Below are positions 43,111 through 55,077 of a DNA stretch of 64,000 nt, one piece after another; position 1 is the stretch's first letter; each line of letters opens with the position of its first letter. The notes under the pieces are model-generated. The model ran no database searches and was not told where the DNA came from. It worked only from the letters and a program-made list of their open reading frames with translations. The stretch covers positions 806,001-870,000 of the forward strand of contig MCGE01000012.1 in assembly GCA_002105175.1 (NCBI GenBank), written 5' to 3'. The position numbers and the translations under genes are program-made. Source of the DNA: Absidia repens (taxonomy: Eukaryota; Mucoromycota; Mucoromycetes; Mucorales; Cunninghamellaceae).

Positions 43111-43464
43111 CTATACAAAAAGAAGGAGGTGGTTGCGGTTAGTATTGGTGTCGCTGCTTCTGTTGCTGTAATTCATCAGATCATCCAACATTGCAATAGA
43201 ACCAGATGAAGGAGTAGGGTCGTCTTCGAAGTCATATATTAATGGTTTTTTTCTCATTAAAGAGTATGTTAAAAAGAGAAAAAGGATCGATTTGAGAAAA
43301 TCAAAAAAAAAAAAAAATAGAAAACAAAATGAATCAAAGGTATTTACGGTCTTTGGCAAAGATGTCTTTGCGCTCTGTTTTTTTATACCAGGGCAAACAA
43401 CAGTATAATCATTGATATCTTTATCTTTGAAAGGTTTTGTGTCTTTATCAATAGATCCTTTCAT
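43111..43464 (-). CDS. Small unrecognised gene or relic
   Basis: Two protein-like blocks lie in the same orientation: MKGSIDKDTKPFKDKDINDY to AKTSLPKT (43464-43348) and KKPLIYDFEDDPTPSSGSIA to the stop at 43111. Between them is a poly-T segment that looks like an intron (donor GTAAAT at 43347, possible acceptor at about 43253). The phases do not join with that acceptor, so the model is incomplete or the gene is broken. The frame also stays open through the intron. I recognise no family. Confidence 0.35.
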   Translation of the reverse strand: MKGSIDKDTKPFKDKDINDYTVVCPGIKKQSAKTSLPKTVNTFDSFCFLFFFFFDFLKSILFLFLTYSLMRKKPLIYDFEDDPTPSSGSIAMLDDLMNYSNRSSDTNTNRNHLLLFV

Positions 43465-43652
43465 ATGCAAAAAAGAAAAAGAATCGAATGTCCAAAAAAA
43501 AAAAAAACGCCATGGAACTCCGCAAAAAAAGGCATCAAATTTTTCTTTTTTTTTTCTTCTTCTTTTTGCCCTTGTGCCTCTCTCTGCTTTATCTATATAG
43601 CTTTGACATACACATATATACTAACACTCGTATATTACAAGGAATTCAAGCC

Positions 43653-46366
43653 ATGCAAACGACTTTACCACTTCATGCTGCGCCTGGAGAGGCCATGGCT
43701 CATGGACCTCTTGCGACCACCAAGTTTCGAAATCTAAGCTTGAATGACATTGAAGCAGATCCCATCTCACAATTTGCAAAGAAACACTATTTCGGCAATA
43801 CAAAACCAAAATGGAGTCCAACCGTAGTGGAAGAGATGATTGAACAACATTTGGCCTCTTCTCAATACGATCCAAAAAAGGTTATGCTTCTTGAATTTAC
43901 TCAATATTTGAAGGTAAAGAAAACACACACAAGCATATACACGATTATATCATATATAAGATAAACGCGTAGTGTACTGACACTTTTCTTTGTCTCTCAT
44001 TCCATAGTACCTGTGACCTTTTTTTGATCCAGCGACATCGACCATGAACCATGTTTTATCTCTCTGCTTGATTGTCAACGAAAAGTCCAGACAACGTATA
44101 TCTTCTTGGGGTAAACGCCGATAAAACAATACTCACAAAGATACAGTAATGAACCTACTCACTTTATATATGTATGCTTAGATATTGTTTGCTGACGACG
44201 CTGTCAAGTTTGGTGCTCTCTTTGACCTTGTCATTTGTCTATTAGCGCCTTCCGAATCAAAAAACGCATTATCTTTGAGCACCCAATGTATCTTCTTGAC
44301 GTTCTTGTCCTCTGCCTCCAAAGTCTGGAAAATCCTACCATTCGATCCGAATGTCTGAAGTAAGTAATATCGTGTATCATTTTTTTATACAATCCACAAA
44401 GTAGGCGAACTGTCATTAAATGATTTTGTATTTAGGCTGGTCTCCATTGGCATTTGGCAAACCCTCTCGCATGAATCTAAACGAGAAAACATCTTTAATG
44501 AATATCCTCCTTTACGTAAACTGTGGAATACAACAATAAAAAGTACAACACTGCAGGTAGGATATGAATACGGTAGTCGGATCTAGAAGACTTCTGATTA
44601 CAGCATAGAGAATGGTTACTAATAGTTTGTATTTTGTAGATGCAATGGAGAAATCAAAACTGGATTCCAATTGCAATTGGCTCAGTGGTCTCTTGGTCAA
44701 TTTTATATAGAAAATATATCAAATAACGGCCGAAAACGATGGTAAGCCATTACTGTTACCGTCCTCTCCCCTCCCCTTCCCCTCGCAGTGAAATAAAGGA
44801 TCAAATTTGTGTCACGGTTACTTACATAGTTTATTGCTATAGTCGATGAAGATCTCATATTGTATTGCGAACGATTTTTGGAATTCTTAATCGATTTGGA
44901 AGCACAATTGCCGACACGACGATTCTTCAACACTCTTTTGAACGATCATCAGACCGTGGTCCTTTGTCATTTGGCACCTTTTATTTGTCGCAAAGAAAAG
45001 GATGTGGATTTGATAAAGCAACTTTTGGAAACCCTTGCCTTCTATGCGAAATTTGAAATCAACGATCAAACGGGACTGGCACTTACCGACTTGGATATGA
45101 CTGAACAACGCTCTGCTCAACTCATTCAACTTCAACACATTGTATTCCAAAAGTACAAGAATACCTTTCCAGATTTTCCGTTGGCAAACCTTGGTTCTAT
45201 TGAACAGCTATCTGATTTATACGAAAAAGGAACTCATATCTATTGCAAATATTCATATTTTAGTTGAAGCGATACATTCTGGTATGAATCATGGTTTGAC
45301 AATGGTGGTCGGTCCTCCTAGGGTAAAGCAAGATCCTCACTTGCCAAGTTGTATAGTTGGCGATACAATGGCTTAGGTGATCTTCCAAATGTACTAACGA
45401 AGTCTGAATTTTTACAAGCAAATGCCGGCATGACCTATGATTATCAATTTATCGACGTCGGACCCGATCATGGACAAGGCGAATCGGAACCTGTACCTTA
45501 CTTCTACCAAAATCTGGGTGAGGCGGAATATGTAGTGGCTCTATCAATATATCTGCTTAATAGGGTAAAAACAAAAGACGAAGAATAGCATGATTGAATA
45601 AGTAAACTGACATTTCTATTTCATCGTATCTTGCAACACTAGATATCCTTCTGATAAAATATCAATTCTGACAACATACAACGGTCAACGCTCTCTGATT
45701 AACGATGCACTTCAACGACGCTGTGCATGGAATCCATTTTTTCGACCTGCTACAGTCACCACCGTGGATCAATATCAAGGACAAACAAAATGATTGTAAG
45801 CGAAACCCCTCTTTTCTTTCCACTCTCTCTCATGTCATCGAAACTAACTTTTTTTTTTTGGGGAATTTCGTAGACATTTTATTATCATTGGTGCGAACAA
45901 AAACGGTCGGCCATCTTCGTGATGTTCGGCTTGATTGTAGTCATGTCTTGTGCGCGTTTTGGGTTATATGTATTTGGGTGCCGCCGACTTTTTGGAAACT
46001 GCTATGAACTCAAGCCTGTGTTTGATCAACTTTTAGCACGACCTGATAAATTATGCTTACATCATAGCGAAGCTTATCCCACGCAGCGACTAGTAAGTTG
46101 AATGATCTCGAATTGACAAAGCAAAAACAAAACAAAACAAACAAACAAACACACATGATGCTCATGATGAATTACTATGATTGTAGTTGAATGTCCACGA
46201 CGGTGCAACCGAAATGGATCATGTGGAAGAAATGGGCAATGTGGTCTTCAAGCTCAGCCAGGAACAAGTGAATGAAGATCTCGTCAAACAACAGATACAA
46301 GATGAAACACAAGAACAATCGGATCAAAGATATGATGGACGCCGATCAAGGATCCAACAATATTGA
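43653..46366 (+). pseudogene. Decayed Aquarius-type (AQR) spliceosomal helicase gene
   Basis: Aquarius is an SF1 RNA helicase of the intron-binding complex of the spliceosome, usually about 1400 residues. Recognisable blocks in order: KKVMLLEFTQYLK, then YL-stop-PFFDP (TGA at 44014 where Trp is expected), NHVLSLCLIVNEKSRQRISS, SLENPTIRSECLK, YCERFLEFLIDLEAQLPTRR and FEINDQTGLALTD. After these come [94 protein letters not shown] and ELKPVFDQLLARPDK. Introns are still bounded by GT-AG. The gene is broken by the nonsense codon and several frameshifts: near 44187, 44250, 45227, 45325, 45788 and 45925. Two large losses remove the beta-barrel/stalk middle and everything from the Walker A lysine through DExx. 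Motif VI has MSCAR instead of MSRAR. Confidence 0.85.
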
Positions 46367-46915
46367 TGCAAATTAGAATAGATCAGTCTTTGATGTTACC
46401 CTTATTATTGATACATAGATCTCCGTAGCTATTACATACACACACACAAATACACATACTTTTTTTTTTCACTTGCAAATAAAAACACTATCATATCATT
46501 TCTACCAGTCATTATCCATGTATGTATATAGTCACAAAATGAATAAAAAACAAATATTATTATTGTATTGATGTGATATTTTATTAAAAATAAAAGTGAT
46601 TGATATAAGTGAATATAAAAGATAAACTAAACGTTGGGGTACTAGAGGGGATAAATCAAAGGTGGAGGGGAGGGGGAAATAGAAAAAAAAAAAAAAAAAA
46701 AAAGAGGATTACAGAAGAAAAGCTAAATTGTAGAGAAGAGGGCTAATGAGTATGGGAAGGGATGGGGAGGGTGTATAAAACTTTTTCAAGGAGAAACGTG
46801 AAGGGAAAGAGAGGAAAAAAAAAAGGGAGAATCAAGGAAGAAGAATAAAAAAAGACAAGTTTGGGGTATCATGGCAAATCACTGACAGTCGATATTGTTG
46901 TTGTTGTTTTTTTAC
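46367..46915. other. Intergenic between convergent genes
   Basis: AATAAA near 46480, several A tracts (46682-46703 and others) and AT-rich DNA. No gene is seen. Confidence 0.5.
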
Positions 46916-48193
46916 TCAAACCAACGCCAATTCCAGGCACCTAACCAAAATATAAATATAGTCAATATATCAATATATCAATCCATCATCCCATGATCAA
47001 CCCCCCCCCCCTCTTTTGCACTTACCAAGTTCTTCTTGCCCACAACCGTACCGATTGACCTTGAATGTCCACCGTATTTCCATCCCACCAACATTTCCTC
47101 TACAACCAAAAAAAGACAAAGGATCAGTCATCAAATAAATATCATAAGATATTAATATATATATTGTACTTACGGCAGGTTTTCTCCAGAAGAGCAACAA
47201 CTTTTGAGCTGTAGGCATATGATTATCAGGCCCGGTTGTTTTCAGTAGCACCAAGCCCATGCTGATAATACAAGTGCGCATCGGTTCCAGAGCACGGTGA
47301 CCCCATCGATCGTTTCGAGAGAAGCCGGCATCGCAAAGCATATCAATCAGATGTTGTTCCGCCATGTTGTTTTCGCGAGCAATGCTTTTTTGGAGTGCGG
47401 CAAAGATTTCATCGTGGTGTCGCAAATACTGTCCACATTGTAATTTCAACGTCGCCATGTCCGTCACCGAAAGTTTCTTTTGAGATGGCACACAGAAATA
47501 TTCCAGTTCTTCACGTAAAACAATGATCGGTTGTTTGTCTAGCAAGGGATAATAACCAGGTGAATTGGCCATCGACATGGTAGGGCGAGGCGTTGCTGCT
47601 GCCGCTGCCGCTGCCGCTGCCGCTGCCGCTGCCGCTGCTGCTGCTGCTGGGGATAGAGAGGTACTGCCGTTGCCGTCAAGGTCGTCTCCTTCTGCTGCCG
47701 AAGCCAAGTTTTGTTGTTGTAAATCATTGGAAAGGCGTTGTGCTTGACGATAAAATTGCAAGACGTATTCCAAACAGACAGGATCAAAGTCGACATAGGT
47801 CACTTGGAAGTCATCGTCATCTTCTTTTTGAGACGAGTTGGTGCCATCGCCGCCATGACCACTACTTGTACCAGAACTGGACTTGTCACCACCATTACCA
47901 TTCCCACCAACTGAATCACGAGAATGGCGGTCATAGTCTTCATCTTCATAATCGTCTTGTCGTCCGCCAAGAATAAGACCATTGGGAAACATGGCAATCA
48001 AGAGACTTTCAGGTAAGCTGACCAACGTGTCCCGATCAAGTTCAACCCGTACACCTCGCAGGTCTAGTTTGAGTATTTGTGGAATGGCATCTTGTTCAAA
48101 ACCGTCATCATCGTCGTTTTGTTGGTATATCAAATCATCTTCGTAATCAGCATTAGGATCGTGGACTTGAGCAATAGGTGATTCAGAAGCCAT
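46916..48193 (-). CDS. Whi2-like BTB protein (stress/phosphatase regulator)
   Basis: Three exons (47174-48193, 47026-47099, 46916-46940) give 372 residues. It resembles the fungal Whi2 family, BTB/KCTD-fold proteins that work with Psr-type phosphatases in stress and nutrient signalling. The BTB part begins LKLDLRGVRVELDRDTLVSL, then PESLLIAMFPNG. An acidic G/S-rich insertion follows. It resumes with VTYVDFDPVCLEYVLQFYR and, after a low-complexity linker, VLREELEYFCVPSQ. The C-terminal module has MLCDAGFSRNDRWGHRALEP, LFWRKPARKCWWDG and RRTWCLELALV, the typical family ending. The linker holds about 18 alanines from a GCN repeat at 47593-47650. The short last exon encodes only CLELALV plus stop. 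The gene is divergent from ATE1, about 600 bp apart. Confidence 0.85.
47593..47650 (-). repeat. Coding GCN repeat (polyalanine)
   Basis: About 18-19 alanine codons (mostly GCG-GCA in alternation, then GCA) within the linker of the Whi2-like gene. Confidence 0.9.
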
Positions 48194-48792
48194 CGTGAAA
48201 AGAAAAACAAGGGAAAAGGACTTTTTATATTATCAAATATAAAATAAAAACAAAGTGAAAAGAAATATTCTAAACGAATTCAAAAAACGCTAAAATATTG
48301 ATAAAGTAATAAAGAGAGAGAGAGGAGGAGACGGACAGAAAGAAAGAGAGGGGAATAAAGAAGAAAGGAAAAAAGGGAAACAAAAAAAAAAAAAAAAAAA
48401 AAAAAAAAGTAGGCTACCCAAAACAAAATTTCAATTTAAAAAGCGGGAAGCTACTCCTTTTGATTCTCACTTGCGTGGTATTGAATTTAAACACCGCGAG
48501 TTGTCTTTGGACGAATATGGTCGAAAGAGCAATAGCATTGCTTTGATACAATCTATTTGGCTGATTTATCTATTCCCATTTCACCTAAGCATTTATGTAT
48601 TGCGTGATCATGATAACAAGGTGGTATCAGTGCGATCCCAAGTTTCATATTTTTTAGTAAAGAAAAAAAAAAAATGGCTTCCACTCACACTGTAACAACA
48701 GCAGCATACTGGCGGATTTTGAAATATATAAATCATATATAAAAAACGCAAACAGTCAAAGTCAACGGGCTTTCTTTCTTTATTATTTTTCA
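48194..48792. promoter_or_regulatory. Divergent promoter region, Whi2-like / ATE1
   Basis: About 600 bp. It contains a purine-rich GAGA stretch (48311-48380) and an A tract of about 27 bp (48381-48408). ORFs here overlap homopolymers and are not convincing. Confidence 0.5.
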
Positions 48793-50543
48793 ATGAGCAC
48801 AAAGCAACAACTCTCTATTGTATCCATTGTTGGAAATAATACTAGCGATTGTGGATACTGTAATCAAGACGATACATCTTATACTTTTGGTATTTGGGCT
48901 CATGCTCTTTCTTGCACAGTAAGTATATGATAGATAGCCTTATATTTATGATTTGTTTTCCAACCCTTTTTTGTTTTGTTTACTATATGCTTCAAGGACT
49001 ATCAAGCACTTATAGATAGAGGATGGAGAAGGTAATAAGAAGAATGAGAACATACAGCGAAGAAATACACAATATTCCCAGCTATTAACTCTTCAAGCGA
49101 CGCTCTGTTTTGGTGTTAGATCTGGGAAATATGTCTATAAACCTGACTTGCGAAGAAGTTGCTGTCCCCAATATACTATCAGGTACTAAAAAAAAGAACA
49201 CGAATTCTGCGCTATAAGCTCAAGGCACTCTTTTTGTTTACTAACATTTCTTATTTTATATAGGTTGGATGCCACCGAATTCAAAACAACCAAATCTCAA
49301 CGGAAAATCCTACACAAGTTCAATCGATATATTCATGGCGACTGGCAACCAAGTCAGGAAAGACCAGGCGATCAGGTGATGAAAGATGGCAAAACTGACT
49401 CAAAGTAAGGAGACAAGATGAAGGAGACAGAAAGGTATACTAAAGTGGTCTCTTTTTACGCGTAGAAAACCACCGCATAAAAAAGAGCCTGCAAAGGAAA
49501 CGACGCTTCTTGAAACGATACATGCAGGCGAACAAGAAAAGAGTAAGGCAGAAGAGCCAAGTGGTCATTCATTCAAGGTAAATATTAGTATGGGATCTTT
49601 AGAGAATAGGAACAGTGTCGTCATACTTACTTTGCTTTTTTTTTGTAGGTTGTTTTGGAACCTTCTTCATTCACCAAGGAAAAGTACGAAATCTATCGCA
49701 AATATCAACAAGAAATACATCATGACCCACCTCACAAGATCACAGCAGAAGGATTCAAGCGATTTTTGGTGGATTCTCCTTTAGATCAAGAAAGTCACGG
49801 TGATGTGGAATATGGTAGCTATCATCAAAAATATATACTCGATGGTACGCTGGTTGCTGTGGCAATTCTGGACATTTTGCCTCACTGTGTCTCCTCTGTG
49901 TATTTCATGTATGATCCTCATTATGCATTCCTTGGCCTGGGCAACTATAGTGCACTACGTGAAATCAGCTTAGTACAGGAATTCCACACGTCTTCGGAAG
50001 ATCTGAAATACTATTATATGGGTACGAAACTAAAAGAATGAAATGACATGCAACAACAACAATGCATATTTTTCTTTTTTACTGACCCTATTTCTTTTTT
50101 TTTGTGACACGATAGGTTACTATATTCATTCATGTGAAAAGATGAAATATAAAGCTAAATATCACCCATCAGATTTATTGGATCCAGATACATATGATTG
50201 GTATTCTTACAATGACGTTTGTAAATCACGTTTGGATCAGCACAAATATACCTCGTTTGCCAATAACTCTCCCGACAAATCATCATCATCATCATCATCA
50301 GCCTCAGCTACTGAAACTCACACCAAAGATCAATCTTCAACATTACCTTCTGGATGGATGGACCCGAAATCAATAGATGAACAAAATGATTTGGATCAAG
50401 TCTTGATTATCGCTGGGAAAAGCCAAGTGGTGCCTGTTACAATGTTAGTCAAGTTCCACGAATCCAGTGAATTTAGGGATGAAATCAAGGATTATGTTGC
50501 TTCACTTGGATTGGATTTAGCTCATCGGTTGATCATCGCCTGA
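48793..50543 (+). CDS. ATE1: Arginyl-tRNA--protein transferase (Ate1)
   Basis: It adds arginine from Arg-tRNA to N-terminal Asp/Glu, marking proteins for the Arg/N-degron pathway. Seven exons (48793-48918, 48997-49031, 49120-49182, 49264-49404, 49466-49577, 49649-50021, 50116-50543) sum to 425 residues. The N-terminal domain has DCGYCNQ and KPDLRRSCCPQYTIRLDA; these four conserved cysteines bind an Fe-S cluster or other cofactor in studied members. A charged variable linker (KKPPHKKEPAKE) follows. The GNAT-like C-terminal domain has GSYHQKYILDGTLVAVAILD, PHYAFLGLGNYSALREISL and YYMGYYIHSCEKMKYKAKYH, then PSDLLDPDTYDW. The end reads ASLGLDLAHRLIIA. All phases join. The gene appears intact. Confidence 0.94.
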
Positions 50544-51560
50544 ATGAAACATTTGGTAGTTTGTAGTCTTTTAGTTTTAGCATATTTTGATGATATCATA
50601 CATTTTTTTTTTCCCTTTCAAAATAAAGAATCCCATTATCTTAGCCCCCCCCTTTTTTTTGAATGGTGTATGGCCGTGGTGCGTGCTTTTGGTGTCAGAA
50701 TTTTGCTCAAACAGGTACGGTTTTATTTGGAAGAAGTTAAACAGGGAGGGGGCGAATGGTTACTGAAACAGGGCATCAAGACATTCACACCTATTGTATC
50801 TAATATTATTTTTCTTTGATCGACAGAACACGGGAAACAAAGAAGGCATGGAAGAACCATTGACTATAGTGTTTGTGAGAAATATATCTATCCTATCCAA
50901 TATGCAAGACGCCATCAACATTGAAACCCCGGATCAAGGTAAACGAAAAAAACAACACTATTTAATATTGACTATCTCCTCTTGAGTTTTGCCTTTTTTA
51001 TACTAGACAGTGAATCGGCGTCGATTGAATAGATGCTTCTGTTTGTGAACCAATAGATGTACTTTGCCAAGAACTGACAAACAATGTGATACTATCATAG
51101 CGCTGCCTCGAAAGGATACGGAAAAACGTAAGATGCTAAAAATGGAAAACACAAAAGGTACTGATAACAATCTCGTTTACAAATATATGCACTTGTAAGC
51201 AAGGTGATGGGTAACGTGATGGCGTCCGTGGTATTGATGGTTTGAATAGATGTGGTGATTATGATTTTTTCCAAGATGGGCAGGATTACTACTTAGTAGA
51301 CAAGGTGAAAGATAAGTTAAAAAAAAAAAAAAAAAAAAAACTTCATCAAACACATATTATGCTGATTGATTAAAATCCTAGTTTTTTTTTTGCGTTCTAT
51401 CATAGGAAGCAATAGCGGACTATATTATGTCAAATGGAAAATTAACGTCGTGGAGTTTCTGGGATCTTGTGCATTACGTCAAAGTACAGTAAACACCAAA
51501 TGAACTCACAAATAAAATATCATCCTTCCCTTTTTACAGTTACAAAAAAAAAAAGCCCGC

Positions 51561-51594
<34 letters not shown>

Positions 51595-51682
51595 GTATTT
51601 AGGGCATTTTTATTATTTATTTTTCCCTTCTCTCTCTTCCTCCCTTTTTTCTTTTTTCACACAACCCCTTTTTACCGAAAAC
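50544..51682. pseudogene. Degraded coding-like region, family unknown
   Basis: On the plus strand several protein-like stretches follow one another: EWCMAVVRAFGVRILLKQ (50660-50713), EEPLTIVFVRNISILSNM and then DAINIETPDQ with a GTAAAC donor (50852-50939), DASVCEPIDVLCQELTNNVI (51031-51090), and CGDYDFFQDGQDYYLVDK (51251-51304) with a following intron to EAIADYIMSNGKLTSWSFWD (51406-51465) and a stop at 51492. Frames change between blocks and stops intervene. I take it as a decayed multi-exon gene. I cannot name the family. Confidence 0.35.
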
Positions 51683-51985
51683 ATGGCTACTGAAATAAAA
51701 TATGACTTGATCAAGGATTCCTACCCATCATCATCGCCTTATAAATTAGACTATCGCGATTCCTCAGATACACTGGTAGCGACTATGGAAGATCAAATGA
51801 CTGAAGAAAAGGAACCCTCAGCAGTAGCACGAAGAAAAAGACGTCATTCCCTATTGAGGCATTGGAAGGTGGTTTTGGAACGGTTCAATAATGCAAATGA
51901 GCAATGGCACGACAGCAGGACAATGAAGCGACAACGGCGACACGAAAAACGACCTCAAGATGGAAAAACAAATCCATTTGAATGA
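51683..51985 (+). CDS. Small basic protein of unknown function
   Basis: Intronless, 100 residues. It begins MATEIKYDLIKDSYPSSSPY and has an acidic first half. The second half is strongly basic and helical (ARRKRRHSLLRHWKVVLERF, then MKRQRRHEKRPQDGK), ending NPFE. The ATG follows a T-rich run and a pyrimidine-rich leader typical of promoters in this window. The basic clusters could be nuclear localisation signals. I recognise no family. Confidence 0.55.
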   Translation: MATEIKYDLIKDSYPSSSPYKLDYRDSSDTLVATMEDQMTEEKEPSAVARRKRRHSLLRHWKVVLERFNNANEQWHDSRTMKRQRRHEKRPQDGKTNPFE

Positions 51986-54900
51986 TTTGCTTGTGGATAC
52001 CCCGCCCCTTCCCTCACCCTCTTCTCTATAGTTTAGTCATACCCTTCACTCTCTTTTATACATATATCTACATCGTCATTGCCAATTTTACGTTATTATA
52101 TATGCCCAATCTATTTCTGATACCCCCTTTTTATTACTGTTTTTATTTTATTTCCCCTCCTTCCCCTTGATTCTAAAACAAACATCAATAAAAAAAAAAA
52201 AAACGTTTTACACAATGCACATGCAATTATGATGCTTTTTATTTTTTATGTTATTTTACAGATTTGGCGGGTTTTTAATTACACAGTAATGCTTCCATTT
52301 GTGTTTTATCAAGGAGGTCATTTTGTTTATCTCTATCGTAAATATGCGTACACAAAAACTATATCTGATTTGTTTCATTGATAGGGTGATGATAATGACG
52401 GCCGTAGTACTACCTCTTTTTTTTTATATTTATTTTTTGGGTTCAAGAAATAAAAAACATTCATTGCCCCCCACAAAAATTGGGTTTTTTTTTATTCTAT
52501 ATTAAATTTTGTTCCCTTACATAGACTATTGCTGCATTGCACTGGTCACGTTGGCCCATCTCGGATCTGGCCTATCGCTGGGTTGCTTATTTGCATGCGC
52601 ACAGCATGATAGGATGATGAAAATAGCAAAAAAATTCACTCTCTTTCTCCGTTTCTCTCTCTCTCTTATCAATCAAGTGACATGCCGAACAAGTGATACT
52701 TTTTTGTTTCTTGTCCTTCCTTTCTTTTTTTTTTTTTTTTTTTTTTTTTTTCAACGAGCGCCCAAAGCTGTTATTTTGATCCCGCTTCCCATTCACTTAT
52801 TTTCGCCCAAATGTTCTGCCCAGTGTGAGTTTTTATAGACTAGCCATTTTTAGTTTGTCCCCGTGAAGTCACGCACATCTCCCTTTTTGAACTTCAATGT
52901 TCATTAAAAAAAAAAACAATCAATAGGGGGTTCCATTGTATCATATGACAGCCACAAATGCCATTCCGTTAAACGAAATACTTAGCTACAATGCAGTTTA
53001 CGTAGAAGTAAAACAAAAAAGTAACAAAAGCTTCCAACCATCATATTTTTATTCGCTCATCCCTACTCGTTTTTCTATGCGTCCTTCGCTGTCTCATTTT
53101 TTTTTTTTTTTTGATGCACCCACACCTGGTCCCTTATTAAAATCATTTAATAAATTTCTCGAACCTCCTATTTTGTGATGCCTGGTGTACATACAGCAGA
53201 CGAAGCACTCAGCACAACGTTTGACCAAAGTCGCCTCATGATGCACCTTACCACCTCTTTTTTTTTTTTTTTTAATACGCAAATACATCAGCTTTCTTTT
53301 TTCTACACGCATATTTACAGTATAGTTGTGGGGATACCCATTCGACAAAATAAGCAAAAAGTACAAGAGGCAATGTAAAAGTAGAAGACACAATATTTTT
53401 ATTTAGATATAGATATTGTATAAACTAAACTATGTGATCTAACTAGTGCCAACCCACCTGTCTAAAGGTGACACGCTTATTAGAGGGTTTTTTTTTGGGG
53501 GGAGGGTATTGTGTTGTAGTATATACATAATGTAAGATAAACTTAATCCAATCATTGAGGGTGAGTTAGTGTATGGTGAATGACAAACTATATTACAAGG
53601 AAGGGGTGAGGGTAAACCAAGCAGGGCCGAATTGTTCCATCTTGACCACAAAGGTAGCAAGAGAAAACAATAGCCGTGCTTCCAAGGTTAAAAAGTGGTA
53701 GTGATTGCCATGAAAAGAGAAACACCATGCTGATAATATTGTAAGGTATTGATTGTCGTAAAAAAAAAAAAAAAAAAAAAAAGGGTTTTGTGTCAACCCA
53801 AAAAAAGAATCGCCAAAAATCACACACTTTAAATCCCGCCCACGTGAATCCTTATTTTCGCCTGGTTTTATTTTTTCGCTCTATTACTTTTCTTTTTCTT
53901 TTATTCTTTCTTTAATTCTTCACAATTATGTTTCCGATGGGGTAATATTGGACTTAGATTAGTGTCAGGACTAGTTTAGAAGCGTTTTCAGAACAGGGAT
54001 TACAAGATGCATGGGGAAATCCTTTCATTTTGGATCTAGGATTTGGAACCATCAGTAGTTGGCTACATGACGCCTTCATTAGCTTCGTTTAGTCATAGTT
54101 TGTTCATAGTTTGAATCTATATCTGAATAAAATATGTTTCTGTTTACTTCCTTCAATGAAAAATATCTTATCAGTCCTTCTCAGCCTTTCTACAAGAGAT
54201 CTCTTTTTACCATCTCCGTTTTAGATTAGTGTCGACTATTCTTCAGATTTCATGTTAGTTTCTCTCATGCTTTCTCCAGCTCCATCAATTTCCTTGTTAT
54301 ACAATAAACCCCTCCAATTTCGGTTTTGTATCTACCAGCATGTTTCAATAGAATATGTCATTTTATTAAATACCCTCTGACCCATCGTATAATACAGAAT
54401 GCCGCTATTGTAGCTGTTTTGTTAGTGTTGTACCAAACAATTGCTCGCCATGCCTACTTTTCATTCTAAAAACTGGAACTTGGTTCACTTATTATCAAAG
54501 GTATCCATATTCCTACTCGACCGATCATATAAATAAAAATTGGTTGTGCTATGCGTGTAGTCAACACAAAAGAGCATTTTGCACTATCTTTCACCATAGT
54601 TTGCTTTTCTTGTCCCCCAGAAGCTTGGTGACTGGTTGGCAGTTCTAGGTCGGTTCATATGAAACTTGACCTTATTCCCGTTCTACCATTCCTATTAATC
54701 AACCCACACTGTATCGTCACCATAGCCTTCGCTAGATTGCACATGTTATATATATACCCAGCTCTTTGATTTTTTTTTTATTTGTTTCGCAAATGGCATA
54801 ATAATAATAATAATACAAGAAGTCAAACTGAATCCAGTTGATCAAAAACCACACTTCAATCATCTATCCAGCCCGAGCACCTTTCCCTTCCCTCTTCAAT

Positions 54901-55077
54901 CCTATCTATCCCAAACAATACTATATAATCAATCAACAACAAATAATAACAATATCAATATAGAGTATAACAAGAATGCTTTATTTTAAAAAAAACTAGT
55001 ATAAATAACGTAAGATTAAACTAATTGATCTTGACCAATCCATATAATTTACTACAGAAAGTAAGGAAAAAAAAAAG
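51986..55077. other. 3-kb gene-poor block with repeat copy E
   Basis: 51986-53800 is AT-rich with many long T tracts (51568-51593, 52727-52751, 53098-53113, 53258-53273) and an A tract at 53760-53782. I see no gene in it. 53825-54770 is repeat copy E. 54771-55077 has a TAA microsatellite (about 54800-54815) and the uL24 3' UTR. Confidence 0.55.
53825..54770 (+). repeat. Dispersed ~1-kb repeat, copy E (near full length)
   Basis: It starts TTTAAATCCCGCCCACGTGA and has TTAGATTAGTGTCAGGACTA. The core TACAAGATGCATGGGGAAAT is at about 54001-54020. It continues GAATAAAATATGTTTC, then CATATAAATAAAAATTGG, GGTGACTGGTTGGCAGTTCT and CTACCATTCCTATTAATCAA. Block order and spacing match copies C and D. Confidence 0.85.

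Noticed and set aside
45295..45335. A Walker A motif in the AQR-related gene (VVGPP)
   Set aside because: The motif stops after GPP; the GTGKT part is missing and the next residues belong to a segment far downstream in the family, so there is no functional P-loop.
53588..53827. Minus-strand ORFs of 73-79 codons at 53439-53827
   Set aside because: They contain a poly-F run from the A tract at 53760-53782 and no conserved motif; the region is AT-rich spacer.
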